From: CAJQQY01 sp045104975
Lineage (GTDB): Bacteria; Bacteroidota; Bacteroidia; Chitinophagales; Saprospiraceae
Reading direction: 5' to 3'
Assembly: GCA_045104975.1 (NCBI GenBank)
Contig: JBGCCY010000256.1
Location: 1 to 46,567 of the forward strand
Length of the DNA stretch: 46,567 bases
Position 1 is the first letter of the stretch, and each line of letters starts with the position of its first letter. Shown here one piece after another: positions 33,378 to 42,310 of this stretch. The translations under genes were made by a program, and so were the position numbers. The notes under the pieces were generated by a model. It worked only from the letters and a program-made list of their open reading frames with translations, did not search any database and was not told the origin of the DNA.

Positions 33378-35420
33378 TCAATCCTTTACCATCTTAGGTT
33401 TAAGCCGTTTTGGGTTCCTCAATAGGTCAAAAAAATCTTTGAGATAAGCCTTATTATATTTGATCGTTTTTTTACTCATGTATATTGCCTCGTCACAGAT
33501 CCGATAAATATCTTCCTCAATCGAAAGGTAGTATTCTACAGTCTGATAGAACTCTTCTTCCGTAATTTTGTAAGAAAAAAAATACCGTTCGTTCACATCT
33601 TTGATCGGAAGTGATTCATGTGGAACGGCATAATGTTGTCCTACAAATCCTGAATAATCAAAGTCATAAGGAAGTGCAATAACCTTATCGTGTGAAGGAA
33701 TTTTGACCAATTCCAAATTATGTTTATTCGCCAAAGACCAATCTGTATTGGCAATCATATATTGGAAAAATTCCATTTTTAAAAATAATTCTCGATCCAA
33801 ATGCGAAGCACCAACTCTGCCTTTAGTAATTACTTTTGCTTCATTTCTTCTTTCATATTCTACCTCATCTTCGATGACAAATCCAATCAGCTGATATTTA
33901 TCTTTTCCATTTTCGCATATATTGATATCGACTAATTTTGCTCGCAAACAATTTTTATCAATGAAAGTATATAAGTCATAAAGGAAATATTCTTTGTACA
34001 ATAATTCTTGTGCATGCTTACCTCCTTTGCAAGGAAAAACGAATTTTAATTTATCAATTTTCATAAACCCATTTGCCTTTAATCCAGATTTTTTTAAATC
34101 AAATTTCACAGGAGGCATATTGCAAACTTGTTTTCGCATATTTCCTCGAGACCGCACTCTTCCTTTAAATGTCATCGGATCTTTACCAAATTGATCAGCT
34201 ACCACTAGTTGACCGTCTTGGTATTTTTCCTTCATGCTATGCTTTTTTATATTTTTAAAATTGGTTGCTATTCTCAATTTTGGAACACCTTCTAGATTAT
34301 AAATATGATCGAATAAACTCGTTCGTTTTTTAGAATTTATTCCTGAAAGACTTTTCTTATTGCCTTCCAAATCTCCAATGGAAACATTGTTGTTTTCCAG
34401 AATCAAAACTTGTCCATCCAATCCTTTTTTTATGCTGCAATCCACCGCGATAACTTTCCCTCCAAATAGAGCTGTTATTTTATTCTGACTAGTATGGCCA
34501 ACAATAATCCTTTTTTGATCTAGGCGAGATAATATAGATTTGATATTTTTCTTTTTAAAGTTTTCTTCCTTAAAATAACCTCGATACCAAACTGGTCCAT
34601 CTGTTGTATAAAGTAAAGTGAGCAGAGAATCTTTCAAAATATCTTCCTCTTTTGCTCTGATCAATCTTTTTGCAAATGTATTGTTTATTTCTTCTAGCGA
34701 TAATTCCAAATCCAAGACGGCTTTTGAAACTCCACCATGAACAAACAAGTTTTTATTGATCGAAGTCAAGACTTTATGACTTGCAATCCAATCACCCAAA
34801 ACACTTCCTCTTCGAAAAAAATGATAATACTGATTTTTAAAAATAGCTGAAGTGTAGTAATATTTTTTGTTGATATATCTGATGTCACCTTGGAGCACCA
34901 TGATTTCATGATTACCCAAAAGTACTTGAACTTTACCTCCAGCAGTTTCAGCTTCTTTTTGCAAATAAAATAAAAACCATAAAATCTCTAAAACCTGATC
35001 TCCTCGATCTAAATTATCACCCACAATTACCAGATGACCTTTTCCTAATTTCCAATGATTATTTTCATCAATGACTTCGTTGGCGAGTAACAATTTTTTT
35101 AAAATACCAAACTGACCATGCACGTCACTCAAGGCAATTATCTTTTCAACATCATTAAATATCACTTGGGAATCTTTTTCGAAACCTAAATTTTGCAAAT
35201 CAACCTTAGGCAAACCAGGGCGATCAAAAACGGTAGCTTCTGATTTTGCAATGAGTGAATCATGACCAATGCCAGCTTCGACCCATTGGATTTGGAGACT
35301 ATCATTTTGATGAAAAATATAGGGCCCATCGAAGTACTCCGTTTTGATTTGAGAAAAAAGAAAAATAGGAAGTAAAGTGCAAAGTAGTAATGCAAATATT
35401 GGTCGGAAAGTTATCTTCAT
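33378..35420 (-). CDS. Secreted metallophosphoesterase fused to a CotH-like kinase domain
   Basis: 680 residues with a signal peptide (MKITFRPIFALLLCTLLPIF, cleavage near LFSQ). Residues about 90-350 are a calcineurin/PPP-type phosphoesterase: D99-x-H101 (ALSDVHGQ), GDNLDRGD (134-141), GNHE (169-172), LFVHGGV and IVGHTSQ, so all metal-ligand motifs are intact. Residues about 380-680 resemble the atypical CotH protein-kinase fold: KGRVRSRGNMRKQ, then NTDWSLANKHN (D560, H567, N568) and the metal-binding-like PYDFDYSG (D586, D588). Phosphatase and kinase-like domains in one exported chain are unusual. The gene stands alone and converges on the GNAT gene. Confidence 0.78.
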   Translation of the reverse strand: MKITFRPIFALLLCTLLPIFLFSQIKTEYFDGPYIFHQNDSLQIQWVEAGIGHDSLIAKSEATVFDRPGLPKVDLQNLGFEKDSQVIFNDVEKIIALSDVHGQFGILKKLLLANEVIDENNHWKLGKGHLVIVGDNLDRGDQVLEILWFLFYLQKEAETAGGKVQVLLGNHEIMVLQGDIRYINKKYYYTSAIFKNQYYHFFRRGSVLGDWIASHKVLTSINKNLFVHGGVSKAVLDLELSLEEINNTFAKRLIRAKEEDILKDSLLTLLYTTDGPVWYRGYFKEENFKKKNIKSILSRLDQKRIIVGHTSQNKITALFGGKVIAVDCSIKKGLDGQVLILENNNVSIGDLEGNKKSLSGINSKKRTSLFDHIYNLEGVPKLRIATNFKNIKKHSMKEKYQDGQLVVADQFGKDPMTFKGRVRSRGNMRKQVCNMPPVKFDLKKSGLKANGFMKIDKLKFVFPCKGGKHAQELLYKEYFLYDLYTFIDKNCLRAKLVDINICENGKDKYQLIGFVIEDEVEYERRNEAKVITKGRVGASHLDRELFLKMEFFQYMIANTDWSLANKHNLELVKIPSHDKVIALPYDFDYSGFVGQHYAVPHESLPIKDVNERYFFSYKITEEEFYQTVEYYLSIEEDIYRICDEAIYMSKKTIKYNKAYLKDFFDLLRNPKRLKPKMVKD

Positions 35421-35524
35421 TTTTTAAGGAAATTAGGTTTATGCTAAGTTAGATAAGTTTTTGGGTTTTGCCGAAATATTGAAATTTTAATTTAACTACT
35501 TTTTTTTTAGAAAAAAGAAAAGAG

Positions 35525-35532
35525 TAAGTTTG
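35525..35532 (+). promoter_or_regulatory. Putative -7 box (TAAGTTTG) for the following secreted hydrolase
   Basis: An exact TAnnTTTG match 14 bases upstream of the ATG at 35547. A -33 TTTG was not found at 19-21 bases upstream (the region is a T-run), so support is partial. Confidence 0.4.
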
Positions 35533-35546
35533 ATTCAAAAATAATA

Positions 35547-36749
35547 ATGAAAAATCAATTACTCCTTTTTTTTCTACTCTTCATTTTTAGCTTATCAGTT
35601 TTTTCCCAAACGTATACTCCCGGTGAAACTTACTTTGGAGAAAACGAATACATCGAATTTAAGGCAGGTAATTTACCCATTATTATTTCAGCTCCGCATG
35701 GCGGAGGACTAGAGCCAACTGATATTCCAGATCGAAATTGTACTGGTTGCGTGTATGTCCGAGATTCCCGAACCCAAGAATTAATTCGTCAGATGTCTGA
35801 TGCTATTTTTGAGGAGTTTGGTTGCTATCCTTATATTATTATCAATCGTTTGCATCGAAGGAAATTAGATGCTAACCGAGACATTGGAGATGCGGCGGAT
35901 GGCGATCCGATGGCAGAACAAGCATGGACGGAATTCCACGATTTTATTCAAGCAGCTAAAGATTCGGTTACGCAGAATTTTGGAAAAGGACTTTATTTAG
36001 ATTTGCATGGACATGGTCATGATATCCAAAGATTGGAATTGGGGTATCGAATTTGGAAATCTAGACTTCAGATGCCAGATGCTGCATTAGATGTTTATGT
36101 CGATGATGCGAGTATCAGAAATTTAGTCAACAATAATTTGGATAATCTAACCTTGTCTCAATTGTTGAGAGGGGAGGATAGTTTTGGAGAATTTTACCAA
36201 GACGAAATGTTTCTTGCTGTACCAAGTCAAACTGATTCTTTTCCCACCGATAATGAACCTTATTTTAATGGTGGATATAATACGGAGCGACATGGTTCAA
36301 AATTAGGCGGCGTAATTGATGGAATTCAAATTGAATGCAATTGGGATGATGTTCGTGATACAGAAGCGAACCGAGCAATTTTTGCTGCAGCTACTGCTCA
36401 AGTGTTGAGGAGGTATTTTGAAAAACATTATTTTGGAACTGATTTTTTAAATGGAGCATGTGGATTGGTTTCGAGTACTGCTATTTTGCAAAAAACTAAT
36501 TCTTCCTTCTTTCAAATTTCTCCAAATCCAACAAATGATCTGCTGAACTTAAAATGGAAAACCATTGCTCCTGTTAAATTTTCTATTTCAATTTTCAATG
36601 AGTTGGGACAAGTTTTTTATTTTAATAATGATGGGAAAACGGATTTGGATTTTATTAATATCAGTCACCTTCCCAATGGAATATATTTTATAAAATTGGA
36701 AAATGAAGATTTTGTAAGTTTAGAAAAATTTATAAAAATGGGGTTTTGA
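35547..36749 (+). CDS. Secreted N-formylglutamate amidohydrolase-like protein with T9SS sorting domain
   Basis: 400 residues with a signal peptide (MKNQLLLFFLLFIFSLSVFS). The body (about 25-310) shows the motifs of the N-formylglutamate amidohydrolase family: SAPHGG (48-53), RLHRRKLDANRD (101-112) and DLHGHGH (152-158), whose histidines and aspartates form the zinc site. The Por sorting domain runs from about 325 (FQISPNPTNDLLNLKW, GIYFIKLENE). The cytoplasmic family members act in histidine degradation; an exported, surface-sorted member must act on something else, perhaps a formylated or acylated peptide. Substrate unknown. Confidence 0.83.
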   Translation: MKNQLLLFFLLFIFSLSVFSQTYTPGETYFGENEYIEFKAGNLPIIISAPHGGGLEPTDIPDRNCTGCVYVRDSRTQELIRQMSDAIFEEFGCYPYIIINRLHRRKLDANRDIGDAADGDPMAEQAWTEFHDFIQAAKDSVTQNFGKGLYLDLHGHGHDIQRLELGYRIWKSRLQMPDAALDVYVDDASIRNLVNNNLDNLTLSQLLRGEDSFGEFYQDEMFLAVPSQTDSFPTDNEPYFNGGYNTERHGSKLGGVIDGIQIECNWDDVRDTEANRAIFAAATAQVLRRYFEKHYFGTDFLNGACGLVSSTAILQKTNSSFFQISPNPTNDLLNLKWKTIAPVKFSISIFNELGQVFYFNNDGKTDLDFINISHLPNGIYFIKLENEDFVSLEKFIKMGF

Positions 36750-36843
36750 TAGTTTTTGAAAAAAGGATTCTATTTAAATTAACTAACTTAACACAACACC
36801 TTCGTGGTTTCCTTCATATGATACGTAACTTAAATAAATAAAA

Positions 36844-37374
36844 ATGAATTTCATCCCTTTTCCCACTTTAACAACTGATCGATTAATTCTCCGAAAAGCG
36901 ACCAAAGCTGATGGGAACGAAATCCTATTTTTACGTTCTGACAAATCAGTCAATAAATATATCAATCGACCTCCGACAAAAAACTTAAAAGACGCGGAAG
37001 ATTTTATGGAAAGAATCGAGAATGGAATCCAAAAAGGGCAAAACATCAATTGGAATATCACTTTAAAAGAGGATCCGAAAATGATTGGAACTATTTGTCT
37101 TTGGAATTTTTCGAAAGACCAAAAAATAGGCGAGGTGGGTTATGATTTGCATCCTCAATTTCATGGCAAAGGCATCATGTCTGAAGCATTAAAATGTGTA
37201 GTAAAATATGGTTTTCAAGAATTGAATTTAGAAAAAATAGAAGCCTACACCCATCGAGAAAATGAATCATCCAAAAGATTATTAGAAAAAAATAATTTTA
37301 CTTTAATCCCAGATAAAGGTGATGATGGTAATGAATTTAATATCGTTTTCGAAACCTTCCGTTCAAGCAAATAA
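36844..37374 (+). CDS. RimJ/RimL-type GNAT acetyltransferase
   Basis: 176 residues with the layout of the RimJ/RimL subgroup: LTTDRLILRKATKADGNEIL at the start, GTICLWNFSKDQKIGEVGYD, the acetyl-CoA loop LHPQFHGKGIMSEALKCVV, and the closing AYTHRENESSKRLLEKNNFT. It could acetylate a protein N terminus or a small amine; the target is unknown. The preceding 94 bases hold a possible remnant of the palindromic repeat. It has no partner gene. Confidence 0.88.
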   Translation: MNFIPFPTLTTDRLILRKATKADGNEILFLRSDKSVNKYINRPPTKNLKDAEDFMERIENGIQKGQNINWNITLKEDPKMIGTICLWNFSKDQKIGEVGYDLHPQFHGKGIMSEALKCVVKYGFQELNLEKIEAYTHRENESSKRLLEKNNFTLIPDKGDDGNEFNIVFETFRSSK

Positions 37375-37438
37375 CTAATATTACCTCAAGTTGTTTTTAT
37401 TGAAAATTTTGCTAAAAGACCAAATAGCAATCAATTAT

Positions 37439-37469
37439 TTTGTATTAATCGTTCATCTTGTTATATTTA
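37439..37469 (+). promoter_or_regulatory. Putative promoter of the kor operon
   Basis: TTTG (37439-37442), a 19-base spacer, TATATTTA (37462-37469), one base off the -7 consensus. It places the transcript start near 37475, about 22 bases before the GTG start of the first gene. Confidence 0.5.
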
Positions 37470-37496
37470 TTTTTTTATTTAATGAAAAAATAAAAC

Positions 37497-39269
37497 GTGA
37501 AACCAACCGATATCAAAGATCCAGAGTATTTTCATAAGGTGGTTGATTGCCAATATGCCTGTCCTGCCCATACTCCTGTCCCCGAATATATTCGATTGAT
37601 TGCTGCCCAAAAGTATACGGAAGCGTATATGATTAATTGGGAATCCAATGTTTTTCCTGGCGTATTAGGACGTACTTGTGATCGACCTTGCGAACCTGCT
37701 TGCCGTCGTGGAAGGGTAGAGGAGGAGCCAGTTGCAATCTGTCGGCTCAAGCGAGTGGCTGCTGATAATAAAGGTGAAGTCAAACATCTCATGCCACAAG
37801 GGCCTTTTGAAATGAATGGTAAAAAAATAGCTTTGATTGGTGGTGGACCTGCTTCGTTGACGGTGGCGAGAGATTTAGCTCCGCTTGGTTATGAGATACA
37901 TTTATATGATGAGTGGAACAAAGGCGGAGGAATGATGCGAACTCAGATTCCTGCTTTTAGATTGCCGGAGCAAGTGTTGGATGAAGAAGTCAACTATATT
38001 CTTGACATGGGTGTGCATACTCATTTCAATACTTTTGTCGATAGTATGAAAGGGATTTTGGACAAAAAATATGATGCCGTTTTTGTTGGAACAGGAGCTC
38101 CAAAAGGTCGTCTATTGAAAATACCAGGTCATGAAGCAGGCAAAGATAATATTCATATTGGAATTGAATTTTTGGCAGCCGTAGCTTTTGAGCATAGAGA
38201 ATCTGTTGGGAAAAAAGTAATTGTCCTCGGTGGTGGAAATACTGCGATGGATTGTTGTCGAACTTCGAAAAGAATTGGTGGAGAAGAAGTAACGGTCGTC
38301 GTTCGTTCTCCTCGAAAAGATATGAAAGCTTCTTCTTGGGAAATTAAAGATGCAGAACTAGAAGACATCGCTATTTTTAATAACATGCCTCCAAAAGAAT
38401 TTGTCATTGAAAATGGAAAACTCAAAGGAGTCACTTTTGGAAAAGTAAAAGCGGAGTATGATGAGAATGGAAAACGGTCTTTGATTCCAACTGGCGAGCC
38501 TGATGTTTTTATCGAAGCAGATGATGTGATCATTGCGATTGGTCAAGACAATGCATTTCCATGGATCGAAAAAGATTTAGGTATTGAGTTTGGGAAATGG
38601 GAAATTCCAGTTTTGGATAAAACTACTTTCCAGTCAACTTTGTCTCACGTCTTCTTTGGAGGTGATGCTGCGTTTGGTCCAGAAAATGTAATTACTGCAG
38701 TTGCACATGGACATCAAGCGGCGGTTTCGATTGATCTATTTTGCAAAGGAGAAAGTATTCATGATCGACCTGACCCGATGACAAATTTGGTTAGTCAAAA
38801 AATGGGAATTCACGAATGGACTTATGATAATGATATTGCTGCTGACTTGCGATACCAAGTGGCGCATGCAGATAAATCAGTTACGCTGAAAGATCGAAAG
38901 ATGGAAGTTGAATTAGGTTTCGATCACATCGAAGGATTTAAGGAAGCGCAACGATGTTTGAATTGTGATGTGCAGACTGTTTTTACTACCAACCTTTGTA
39001 TCGAGTGTGATGCTTGCGTAGATATTTGTCCTACGGATTGTATCACTTTTACCGACAATGGCGAAGAGGAAGATCTACGAACTCGACTCAGCGCACCAGC
39101 CGAAAATTTATCTCAGGATTTATATGTGTCAGAAATTTTACCGACCCAACGAGTCATGCTCAAGGATGAAGATGTTTGTCTCCATTGTGGACTTTGCGCA
39201 GAACGATGTCCAACAGCAGCTTGGGATATGAAGAAATATTTATATAACGTGACCAAAGCCTATCAATAA
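37497..39269 (+). CDS. GltD-like FAD/NAD(P) oxidoreductase with 4Fe-4S clusters, kor operon subunit
   Basis: 590 residues starting at GTG; an in-frame TAA at 37491-37493 leaves no earlier start. It resembles the small subunit of glutamate synthase and NfnB-type proteins. The N-terminal cluster domain has C18, C22, C61, C65 and C69. The FAD motif IALIGGGPASLTVARDL begins near 111, and the NAD(P) motif KVIVLGGGNTAMDCCRTSK near 235. The C-terminal ferredoxin domain has two 4Fe-4S motifs (CIECDACVDICP near 500, CLHCGLCAERCP near 560). The next gene starts 1 base after its stop, so it is coupled to the 2-oxoacid oxidoreductase subunits and is the probable electron link to NAD(P)H. Confidence 0.88.
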   Translation: MKPTDIKDPEYFHKVVDCQYACPAHTPVPEYIRLIAAQKYTEAYMINWESNVFPGVLGRTCDRPCEPACRRGRVEEEPVAICRLKRVAADNKGEVKHLMPQGPFEMNGKKIALIGGGPASLTVARDLAPLGYEIHLYDEWNKGGGMMRTQIPAFRLPEQVLDEEVNYILDMGVHTHFNTFVDSMKGILDKKYDAVFVGTGAPKGRLLKIPGHEAGKDNIHIGIEFLAAVAFEHRESVGKKVIVLGGGNTAMDCCRTSKRIGGEEVTVVVRSPRKDMKASSWEIKDAELEDIAIFNNMPPKEFVIENGKLKGVTFGKVKAEYDENGKRSLIPTGEPDVFIEADDVIIAIGQDNAFPWIEKDLGIEFGKWEIPVLDKTTFQSTLSHVFFGGDAAFGPENVITAVAHGHQAAVSIDLFCKGESIHDRPDPMTNLVSQKMGIHEWTYDNDIAADLRYQVAHADKSVTLKDRKMEVELGFDHIEGFKEAQRCLNCDVQTVFTTNLCIECDACVDICPTDCITFTDNGEEEDLRTRLSAPAENLSQDLYVSEILPTQRVMLKDEDVCLHCGLCAERCPTAAWDMKKYLYNVTKAYQ

Positions 39270-39270
39270 A

Positions 39271-41082
39271 ATGGAGAATGAAATCATAGTAAATGACCTT
39301 GTCGTCCGTTTCGCCAATGTGAACGGAACAGGGTCTGCTTCCGCAAATGAGATGTTTGCCAAATCAATTTTTAGGATGGGCATTCCAGTTACCCCTAAAA
39401 ATATTTTTCCTTCCAATATTCAAGGTTTACCTACTTGGTACGAAGTTCGAATTTCCGAAAAAGGGCATTTGGGTCGTCGTGCAGGAATTGATATTTTGGT
39501 AGGTGTGAATCCTCAAAGTTTAAAAGGAGATATTAAAAGTGTTCGCTCCGGCGGCTACTTCGTTTATGACTCAAGTAAAAAACTACATGAGGAATTTATT
39601 CGAGCGGATATCAATTACATTGGCATTCCGATGATAAAGTTAGCGATGGAACATTATCCAGTTCCACGATTGCAACAGCTTTTGAAAAATATGATTTACG
39701 TTGGAGCTGTGGCAACTTTAATTGATATGGAAATTGAGGTTTTAAAAGAAGTTATCGCTGAGCAATTTGCTGCTAAACCTAAAATCATTCCTTCCAATTA
39801 TCAAGCGTTGGAATTAGGCGTTAATTATGTGAGAGAGCACTTTGAATATCCTCTAAATATTCGAATCAAGCGATGTGATAATGTGGGGGATTCCATTTTG
39901 ATAGATGGAAATACAGCTTGTGGATTGGGAGCAATTTATGCAGGCGCAACGGTCATGGCTTGGTATCCAATTACTCCATCGACTTCAGTTGCGAAGGCGT
40001 TTGAGACCTATTGTAAAAAACTAAGAATTGATGAAGATGGGAAAAAGAAATATGCCTTTGTGCAAGCGGAAGATGAGTTAGCTGCAATCGGAATGGTTAT
40101 CGGAGCAACTTGGAATGGAGCACGAGCATTTACGGCAACAAGTGGCCCAGGCGTTTCTTTGATGAATGAGTTTATTGGTCTTTCTTACTTTGCCGAAATT
40201 CCAGTTGTGTTGATTAATGTACAACGTGGTGGTCCATCGACAGGGATGCCAACTCGAACGCAACAAGCTGATTTGATTTCTTCGGCCTATGCTTCACATG
40301 GAGATACCAAACATGTTTTGTTATTTCCAAGTTCGCCAGCCGAGTGTTTTGAATTTACCATAAAAGCATTTGACTTAGCTGATCGATTACAAACATTGAT
40401 CATGTTAATTTCTGATTTAGATTTGGGAATGAACAATCATATGTCTCCACCATTGGCTTGGGATGATGATAAAAAATATGATTTGGGAAAAGTGTTGAGC
40501 GCAGAAGATTTGGAAGAAATGAAAGAAGACTTTGGTCGATACCTTGATGTGGATGGTGATGCGATTCCTTATCGAACAATTCCAGGAACACATCCGACGA
40601 AAGGTTCTTTTTTTACACGTGGAACTTCTCATGATGAATATGCAAAATATAGTGAGTCAGGCGAAGTGTATTTACGAAACGTCGATCGCTTGGCACAAAA
40701 ATGGGAAACGGCTAAAACGCTAGTTCCTGAACCTGAATTTTATCAAAAAGAAAATAGAAGCAATGTTGGTTTGTTGTTTTTTGGAACGACCACTTATGCA
40801 GCAGTTGAAGCGATGGAACGATTTGAGGAGGAAGATTTTATGATTGATTCGATTCGAGTTCGAGCATTTCCATTTCACCAACAAGTCGAGAAATTCATTG
40901 AAGAGCATGAGCAAATAATTGTGGTCGAACAAAATCGAGATGCACAATTCCGAACTCTTTTGATTAATGAATTGGAGATCAATCCATCACGATTAATTTC
41001 AGTAGTCAACTACGATGGTATGCCAATAACCGCAAACGCAATTCAATCTGGAATCAAAGAAAAATTAGCAGTAAGCACCTAA
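39271..41082 (+). CDS. korA: 2-oxoacid:acceptor oxidoreductase, alpha subunit (gamma-alpha fusion)
   Basis: 603 residues. Residues 1 to about 190 are the gamma domain (RFANVNGTGSASANEMFAKS). The rest is the alpha (pyrimidine-binding) domain: GNTACGLGAIYAGATVMAWY, PITPSTSVAKAFE, ATSGPGVSLMNEFIGLSYFA, and RGGPSTGMPTRTQQADL, the conserved loop of 2-oxoglutarate-type enzymes. Together with the beta subunit it cleaves or forms a 2-oxoacid (2-oxoglutarate most likely) with CoA, CO2 and a low-potential electron carrier. The middle gene of the operon. Substrate choice between 2-oxoglutarate and other 2-oxoacids is by family resemblance only. Confidence 0.9.
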   Translation: MENEIIVNDLVVRFANVNGTGSASANEMFAKSIFRMGIPVTPKNIFPSNIQGLPTWYEVRISEKGHLGRRAGIDILVGVNPQSLKGDIKSVRSGGYFVYDSSKKLHEEFIRADINYIGIPMIKLAMEHYPVPRLQQLLKNMIYVGAVATLIDMEIEVLKEVIAEQFAAKPKIIPSNYQALELGVNYVREHFEYPLNIRIKRCDNVGDSILIDGNTACGLGAIYAGATVMAWYPITPSTSVAKAFETYCKKLRIDEDGKKKYAFVQAEDELAAIGMVIGATWNGARAFTATSGPGVSLMNEFIGLSYFAEIPVVLINVQRGGPSTGMPTRTQQADLISSAYASHGDTKHVLLFPSSPAECFEFTIKAFDLADRLQTLIMLISDLDLGMNNHMSPPLAWDDDKKYDLGKVLSAEDLEEMKEDFGRYLDVDGDAIPYRTIPGTHPTKGSFFTRGTSHDEYAKYSESGEVYLRNVDRLAQKWETAKTLVPEPEFYQKENRSNVGLLFFGTTTYAAVEAMERFEEEDFMIDSIRVRAFPFHQQVEKFIEEHEQIIVVEQNRDAQFRTLLINELEINPSRLISVVNYDGMPITANAIQSGIKEKLAVST

Positions 41083-41164
41083 CACGTGGTGGTCTGCTTT
41101 AGCTGACCTAAAAAGAATCTTAAAAAAAAACTTTTACAGTCAACTACATAAAATAAAAAGAATA

Positions 41165-42217
41165 ATGTCATATATAAAACCCGCATTTCACCATCCATCT
41201 TTAAAATCAAACAAAGTTGGATACCTAAAAAAAGATTATCGAGGAGTAATATCAACTTTGTGTGCAGGTTGCGGACATGATTCAATTAGTGGTGCTATCG
41301 TGCAAGCTTGCTATGAAATTTCTCTAGAACCTCATAAGTTGGCAAAGCTTTCTGGCATTGGTTGTTCCTCAAAAACGCCCACATATTTTCTAAGTAATTC
41401 GCATGGATTTAATTCTGTTCATGGGCGAATGCCTTCGATAACGACAGGCGCAAATATGGCAAATAAAGATTTGATTTACCTTGGCGTCTCAGGAGATGGC
41501 GATACCGCTTCGATTGGAATGGGGCAATTTGTGCATGCGATTCGAAGGAATTTGAATATGGTTTATATCGTGATGAATAATGGTTGTTATGGTTTAACCA
41601 AAGGGCAAGATTCAGCCACAGCAGATTTTGGTTCGATCAGCAAAGAGGGAAATGCGAATCCATATCAGGCGATTGATTTAGCAGGGTTAGCTTTAGAGTT
41701 GAATGCGACCTTTGTCGGAAGAAGTTTTTCAGGAGACAAAAATCAATTAGTGCCAATGATCAAAGCGGCGATGTCGCATCCAGGTTTTGCATTTTTAGAT
41801 GTAATTTCTCCATGTGTTACTTTTAACAATACCAAAACATCAACTAAATCTTACTCGCATGTGAGAGATCATATTGAAGCGACTTCTACTTTGGATTATG
41901 TTCCATTTGAAGAAGAAATTACGGTAGATTATCCTGAAGGAGAATCTGCAGAAGTGGAATTATTTGATGGTTCAAAAATTCATTTAAGTAAATTGGCTCC
42001 TGACTTCAATCCAACAGATCGATTTACTGCAGTTAACCGATTGCATGAGGCGAAATCGAAAGGTCAAATTTTAACAGGACTACTTTATATTAATCCTGAG
42101 AGTAAGGATTTGCATAATTTGATGGGGACGAGTGATAAGCCATTGAATCAATTTAAGCAAAAAGATTTATGTCCTGGAAGTTCAAAGTTGGAAGGAATTA
42201 ATCAAGAGTTTCGATAG
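41165..42217 (+). CDS. korB: 2-oxoacid:acceptor oxidoreductase, beta subunit
   Basis: 350 residues, thiamine diphosphate-binding subunit. C33 and C36 (TLCAGCGHD), C67 (GIGCSSK) and a later cysteine (SPCVTFNN) are the expected 4Fe-4S ligands. The ThDP/Mg motif is GDGD (110-113) through N138/N139 and YGLTKGQ. It ends without extra domains. The gap of 82 bases after korA contains a small imperfect hairpin but no terminator, so it is still part of the operon; a strong terminator follows at 42232. Confidence 0.92.
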   Translation: MSYIKPAFHHPSLKSNKVGYLKKDYRGVISTLCAGCGHDSISGAIVQACYEISLEPHKLAKLSGIGCSSKTPTYFLSNSHGFNSVHGRMPSITTGANMANKDLIYLGVSGDGDTASIGMGQFVHAIRRNLNMVYIVMNNGCYGLTKGQDSATADFGSISKEGNANPYQAIDLAGLALELNATFVGRSFSGDKNQLVPMIKAAMSHPGFAFLDVISPCVTFNNTKTSTKSYSHVRDHIEATSTLDYVPFEEEITVDYPEGESAEVELFDGSKIHLSKLAPDFNPTDRFTAVNRLHEAKSKGQILTGLLYINPESKDLHNLMGTSDKPLNQFKQKDLCPGSSKLEGINQEFR

Positions 42218-42231
42218 AAAAGAATACTTTT

Positions 42232-42275
42232 ATTGAGAAGTTGGATTCGACTCGAACCCAACTTCTCAATTTTAG
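42232..42275 (+). terminator. Terminator of the kor operon
   Basis: ATTGAGAAGTTGG (42232-42244) pairs with CCAACTTCTCAAT (42258-42270), with an inner TTCG/CGAA continuation, followed by TTTTAG on the plus strand. It lies 15 bases after korB. Confidence 0.88.
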
Positions 42276-42310
42276 AAACCCTCTAATTTTTTATCCAAAA
42301 AATATAATTT

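Noticed and set aside
36819..36833. Third copy of the palindromic element
   Set aside because: Only about 14 of 15 bases match, in reverse orientation, and the rest of the element is absent; kept as a possible remnant only.
41083..41164. Hairpin GGTC-T-GC/GC-T-GACC in the korA-korB gap as a terminator
   Set aside because: The stem is short with a mismatch and is not followed by a T-run.
42232..42275. tRNA-like sequence (GGATTCGACTCGAACCC)
   Set aside because: There is no acceptor stem or cloverleaf; it is the loop of the kor terminator.
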